Shown: positions 6,601 to 6,704 of the stretch, one piece after another | Numbering within the stretch: position 1 is the stretch's first letter | Layout of the letters: each line of letters starts with the position of its first letter | Source of the DNA: Lachnospiraceae bacterium | GTDB taxonomy: Bacteria > Bacillota > Clostridia > Lachnospirales > Lachnospiraceae | Assembly (NCBI GenBank): GCA_024691065.1 | Contig: JAILOA010000001.1 | Location: 1-6,704 of the forward strand | Length of the DNA: 6,704 nucleotides | Reading direction: 5' to 3' | Notes under the pieces: generated by a model | Told to the model about the DNA's origin: nothing | Databases searched by the model: none | Seen by the model: the letters and a program-made list of their open reading frames with translations, nothing else | Translations under genes and position numbers: made by a program

Positions 6601-6704
6601 ATTAAATCAGGAAATAGTAAATGAGAAAAAGGGCCAAAGTCCGTTTGCGAATCCGTTTGCTGACGAAAAAAATAATAAGCCTAATAATGAACAGAATCAG
6701 AATG
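689..6704 (+). CDS. Giant Asn/Gln-rich repeat protein of unknown function (3' end outside window)
   Basis: The frame runs 2005 codons from ATG 689 to the right edge with no stop. I do not recognise the family. Residues 1-1145 look like soluble, mainly helical sequence rich in Lys, Glu, Tyr and Asn. They include all eight Cys and all six Trp residues, the last being Trp1144, and a small His/Cys cluster (His796, Cys797, Cys839, His840, His841). A charged stretch at about 1145-1180 (LEKEIEELNS onward) could be a coiled-coil linker. From there to the edge the protein is low-complexity and likely disordered, dominated by Asn, Gln, Glu, Asp and Ile, with tandem and dispersed repeats listed separately. 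Nine NPF motifs begin at residues 30, 944, 1521, 1741, 1761, 1907, 1911, 1939 and 1988. The N-terminus (MPPKNFIKLN) is not a signal peptide, and no membrane helix or LPXTG anchor is seen, though the C-terminus is missing. Base composition is far more AT-rich than the EAL gene. It could be a scaffold, an adhesive or aggregation-prone protein, or an effector; the sequence does not decide. The reading frame is certain, the function unknown. Confidence 0.93.
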   Translation, partial: MPPKNFIKLNENEINQYKERVEGHKNVVNNPFHKINKTYGAKPQIDEGFKFSKAYNKIGIPTNNTFDDDTISAIVLGACYRADRLNRKMSSSAFPPGSASFVHFNREFLVSNIVDDVDVQRQGDFPNVMLAARIEAKEAIEEYNKGNTQKVDEMLKAFVEGSEEGEITGGAFNYGDTVNEPGKIRNTHYVTLLADKMINKFPNLLYFSENSLGYVKTKSKIAQNNAYKTAVNIKEKLIKNPSASNSNDRKNEVFDLLFNQCFIANFNENFGKGDETYHSNDEMLKEISLNCGLKDGKGTVKGTYNNYSGNNPEFMNNIVIPFSNEINAARVTELQGYILKDGGIQELKDFYRKDIEKSEIYKSLVKADSKNMVNLLNHADNEAKNGFQAFSKNPIPEDNSIKYTENHSQFKEQIINKYQKRIEDFLLSQEASKYPKEFFGRQEFKDNKQEIKARYKEFIKNVNTSKIKDELYKQKVIKKLDSNPKTKKKTYTDKDIKNANISKNEKRELERNAKVEEKLYKDSLKAISKALDRFCTAANIYDMSEKNLKNYTDKINETENAIKSFLDNYSPEKIKETNHREPLNAEVENYRRVKGLDAFIKANRKAVLSVCKKNDYATEIENVPYEYSKDRPKYEVNQARVNEIIAENADLSKYDFATNEKVRKVFFGNNYDNQQNYINANKNKGGYSITRDALHSITIMGLASIGEYSVDDLLDPDKYQAEKNEMFEEVYKHIDSNDSRWIAGVIYNGQKDLIKRMQDYEKGLDYKKADFYRDEKHIKLRALKLILFDSWQEMAHCKKDLVELIKKDNPSANKDDDVYVNYQNYISSIGGLGSLMWDCHHSYVESVKRAKANNFQREDQNYNLFIAKMRYLIYKKVLETVKDRPYNERYSQEYDALITGGTIEKLTDNYPDMMDYCSFFPNRIIDDKFYEGIDIKININNLENPFEIKGLPDGREITYEKKYSSLTAQKLVDLSTKRNERYDLDLIGAGADRAGLIEKAKTATKMLAAKISGLSDGSLKLEGQLLSDVKGWVTDIVAYRVYDKIKSAKGITQVIMNLDSKVNNLVKYIPEVDWKINSIGLGTMGSIAFEDEADKIISNYTGKELNDLLSNGVGIEDEKKRKEINNDLFQKPIIQELLKDKDIWLEKEIEELNSAHKEEQHLQEINNIHEEAQNQNQIIDNQNEDNLNLDEIQENINNINNEIDDRNEINDREENIIADQMNNIVNGDQTGIILDNALNQNEIQNDIDAFVNANENPNLDRPINDAQNLNNNNPLENNNVINPLGNNNINNPSGNNIINNQGENNADMDDSFDRDPFRESFYENNINNYNIDDNIFIQQNQNPDNQQNLNLNENFITNNQQAQDFNENNNQQAQDFNENNNQQAQNEQLNQQNLNEQQNQQNLNEQLNQQNLNEQLNQNSVENQTRDDSLNQNANDDILNNLNEGENINQQGFIPLGEDINNFDSEIDVEELNNIPLNLSQEQQKENTIPEINEEELNNIPLNLSREQQKEDIIPDDDLANPFVEEFNNSNYTYNIIKDANINKDNKELNQIQNNIENLDKQLGEAKDIGKGFNQPNKEYDQLFAEIDNVDEESIIINDNNANNDINKNNDGINNNINIINNINNESVNDYNNIDNDQIIKDFEALINNEVPEPIDNQNKNLNENLTVNQNFNVGSSVKIDESLANSFDDFGNEEQKQNNENVNDNNIQDLFADEKNINKPENVQIQNETIDPSAERIIDNPFDTNINNNYVIPNSNNYLNPFDQNRESINNQENMEKYDIDAFVNNLENEDLKGSISGVQNLNNNPLNDRLLNENQNVPEEQNRNANNELFDNLKKEENINQLGEVSFSNNPNNNYSDYENENDNLEQELNDIPFDISEKQGYDNVIPEQNKENTNENKAQRPFANPFANPFANIANEEQKSNQENVNENKVKSPFANPFANIANEGQKSNQENVNENKGQSPFANEEQKLNQEIVNEKKGQSPFANPFADEKNNKPNNEQNQN
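4505..4603 (+). repeat. 27-nt tandem repeat, NPLGNNNIN type, 3 copies plus a partial
   Basis: Units at 4505-4531, 4532-4558 and 4559-4585 encode NPLENNNVI, NPLGNNNIN and NPSGNNIIN. A degenerate partial copy, NQGENN, follows at 4586-4603. The units share the AATCCATTG-type start and differ by point changes only, with the period kept at exactly nine codons. The array lies within the long low-complexity tail of the giant ORF. Confidence 0.8.
4760..4843 (+). repeat. 33-nt tandem repeat, NNQQAQDFNEN, 2 perfect copies plus a partial
   Basis: Copies at 4760-4792 and 4793-4825 are identical over all 33 bases. A third copy stops after 18 bases at 4843 and runs straight into the next array. Perfect nucleotide identity marks this as a very recent expansion, probably by replication slippage, and suggests that copy number may vary between strains. 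Confidence 0.92.
4850..4930 (+). repeat. 27-nt tandem repeat, QLNQQNLNE, 3 copies
   Basis: Units at 4850-4876, 4877-4903 and 4904-4930 encode QLNQQNLNE, QQNQQNLNE and QLNQQNLNE. The first and third are identical; the middle differs only at its second codon (CAG for CTT). A diverged fourth start, QLNQN written with CAA, TTA and AAT codons, follows at 4931. The array uses CAG, AAC and CTG codons, unlike the AAT/CAA/TTA usage around it, so it stands out as a GC-richer patch. Confidence 0.9.
5096..5245 (+). repeat. 75-nt tandem repeat, EELNNIPLNLS, 2 copies
   Basis: Units begin at 5096 and 5171 and encode 25 residues each. The 45 bases from CTT 5102 match those from CTT 5177 except for one A-to-G change (Gln CAA to Arg CGA), after which the units diverge. 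A distant third copy, with ELNDIPFDIS at its core, lies near 6295 in block B. The alternating hydrophobic pattern I-P-L-N-L looks like a short linear motif rather than filler. Confidence 0.9.
5495..5602 (+). repeat. Asn-run region, extreme AT content
   Basis: These 36 codons contain 17 Asn, mostly alternating with Ile, Asp and Lys. The 60 bases 5521-5580 contain only nine G or C. The frame stays open although AT-rich DNA easily makes TAA stops, and the other two forward frames are closed here, which supports the frame being under selection. This segment has no clear counterpart in block B. Confidence 0.8.
5759..5872 (+). repeat. Dispersed FGNEEQK...FADEKN repeat, partner at 6578-6704
   Basis: The encoded segment with NEEQK, ENVN, LFADEKN, NKPEN and QIQN matches residue for residue, with small gaps, the segment from CCG 6578 to the window edge (ANEEQK, EIVNEKK, PFADEKN, NKPNN, NQN). 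This looks like the single-copy relative of the 84-nt units that became tandem near the right edge. In this copy the NPF motif is absent and Phe is kept. Confidence 0.75.
6026..6704 (+). repeat. Long degenerate duplication, block B (partner 4421-5872)
   Basis: This is the second, more compact copy of the landmark series described for block A. It starts at DIDAFVN (6026) and reaches PFADEKN (6653) at the right edge. In block A the FADEK landmark is followed by a PSAERIIDNPFD segment, so the missing sequence to the right may contain a matching element, or the protein may end there. Copy B differs from A by in-frame insertions and deletions and many substitutions, so the duplication is old compared with the tandem arrays inside it. 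Confidence 0.65.
6398..6664 (+). repeat. 84-nt tandem repeat with (N/S)PFAN motifs
   Basis: After an extra PFAN at 6398-6409, units run at 6410-6493, 6494-6577, 6578-6640 and 6641 onward. A full unit is 28 codons: PFANPFANIANE, then a Gln/Lys-rich QKSNQENVNEN stretch, then a short linker ending in Ser. The third unit lacks exactly seven codons (the second PFAN and IA), and the fourth is cut to PFANPFADEK before the sequence turns into another motif. Units 1 and 2 are highly similar at the DNA level. The array places three NPF and several SPF or RPF motifs in close succession, with a fourth NPF in the last unit. Confidence 0.9.

Larger units (their letters stand above)
4148..6704 (+). repeat. 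Low-complexity Asn/Gln-rich coding region (prion-like tail)
   Basis: From about residue 1154 the encoded sequence turns into Asn/Gln/Glu/Asp-rich low complexity and stays so to the window edge, some 850 residues. It contains no Cys and no Trp, and very few Gly or Arg. Hydrophobic residues are mainly Ile, Leu and Phe set singly between Asn runs. The composition resembles prion-like or phase-separating domains, which are known from eukaryotes and a few bacterial proteins. That parallel is one of composition only. Confidence 0.85.

Noticed and set aside
6398..6664. CRISPR-like array near the right edge
   Set aside because: Units are contiguous, in frame and coding, with no unique spacers and no repeat dyad.

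Overview
The window looks like chromosomal DNA of a low-to-mid GC Firmicute. A Lachnospiraceae rumen or gut clostridium (Butyrivibrio-like) is my best guess. It rests on the style of the EAL-domain protein, the strong AAGGAGG ribosome binding site and the AT-leaning codon use; no marker gene confirms it.

Layout: positions 1-540 hold the 3' end of a gene for a cyclic-di-GMP phosphodiesterase (EAL domain), whose start lies left of the window. Positions 541-688 are a short intergenic region with a perfect 9-bp direct repeat at 11-bp spacing, a weak promoter candidate and a strong ribosome binding site. From ATG 689 to the right edge (6704) there is a single uninterrupted reading frame of 2005 codons that is still open at the edge. 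It fills 90% of the window.

The giant protein has two parts. Residues 1 to about 1145 are a soluble, mostly helical-looking, Lys/Glu/Tyr/Asn-rich region that I cannot assign to a known family. Residues from about 1146 to the edge are an extremely Asn/Gln/Glu/Asp-rich, low-complexity tail with no Cys or Trp. The tail is built from several generations of in-frame repeats (27, 33, 75 and 84 nt units), and a long degenerate duplication runs in the same order through the whole tail. The tail contains seven of the protein's nine Asn-Pro-Phe (NPF) motifs, four of them in the last 100 residues. No signal peptide, membrane segment or cell-wall anchor is visible, so the part seen looks cytoplasmic or exported by an unrecognised route.

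The two genes point the same way, but a 148-bp gap with its own regulatory-looking sequence suggests the giant gene is transcribed separately. Nothing in the sequence links it functionally to c-di-GMP. The undescribed item here is the giant repeat-rich protein.
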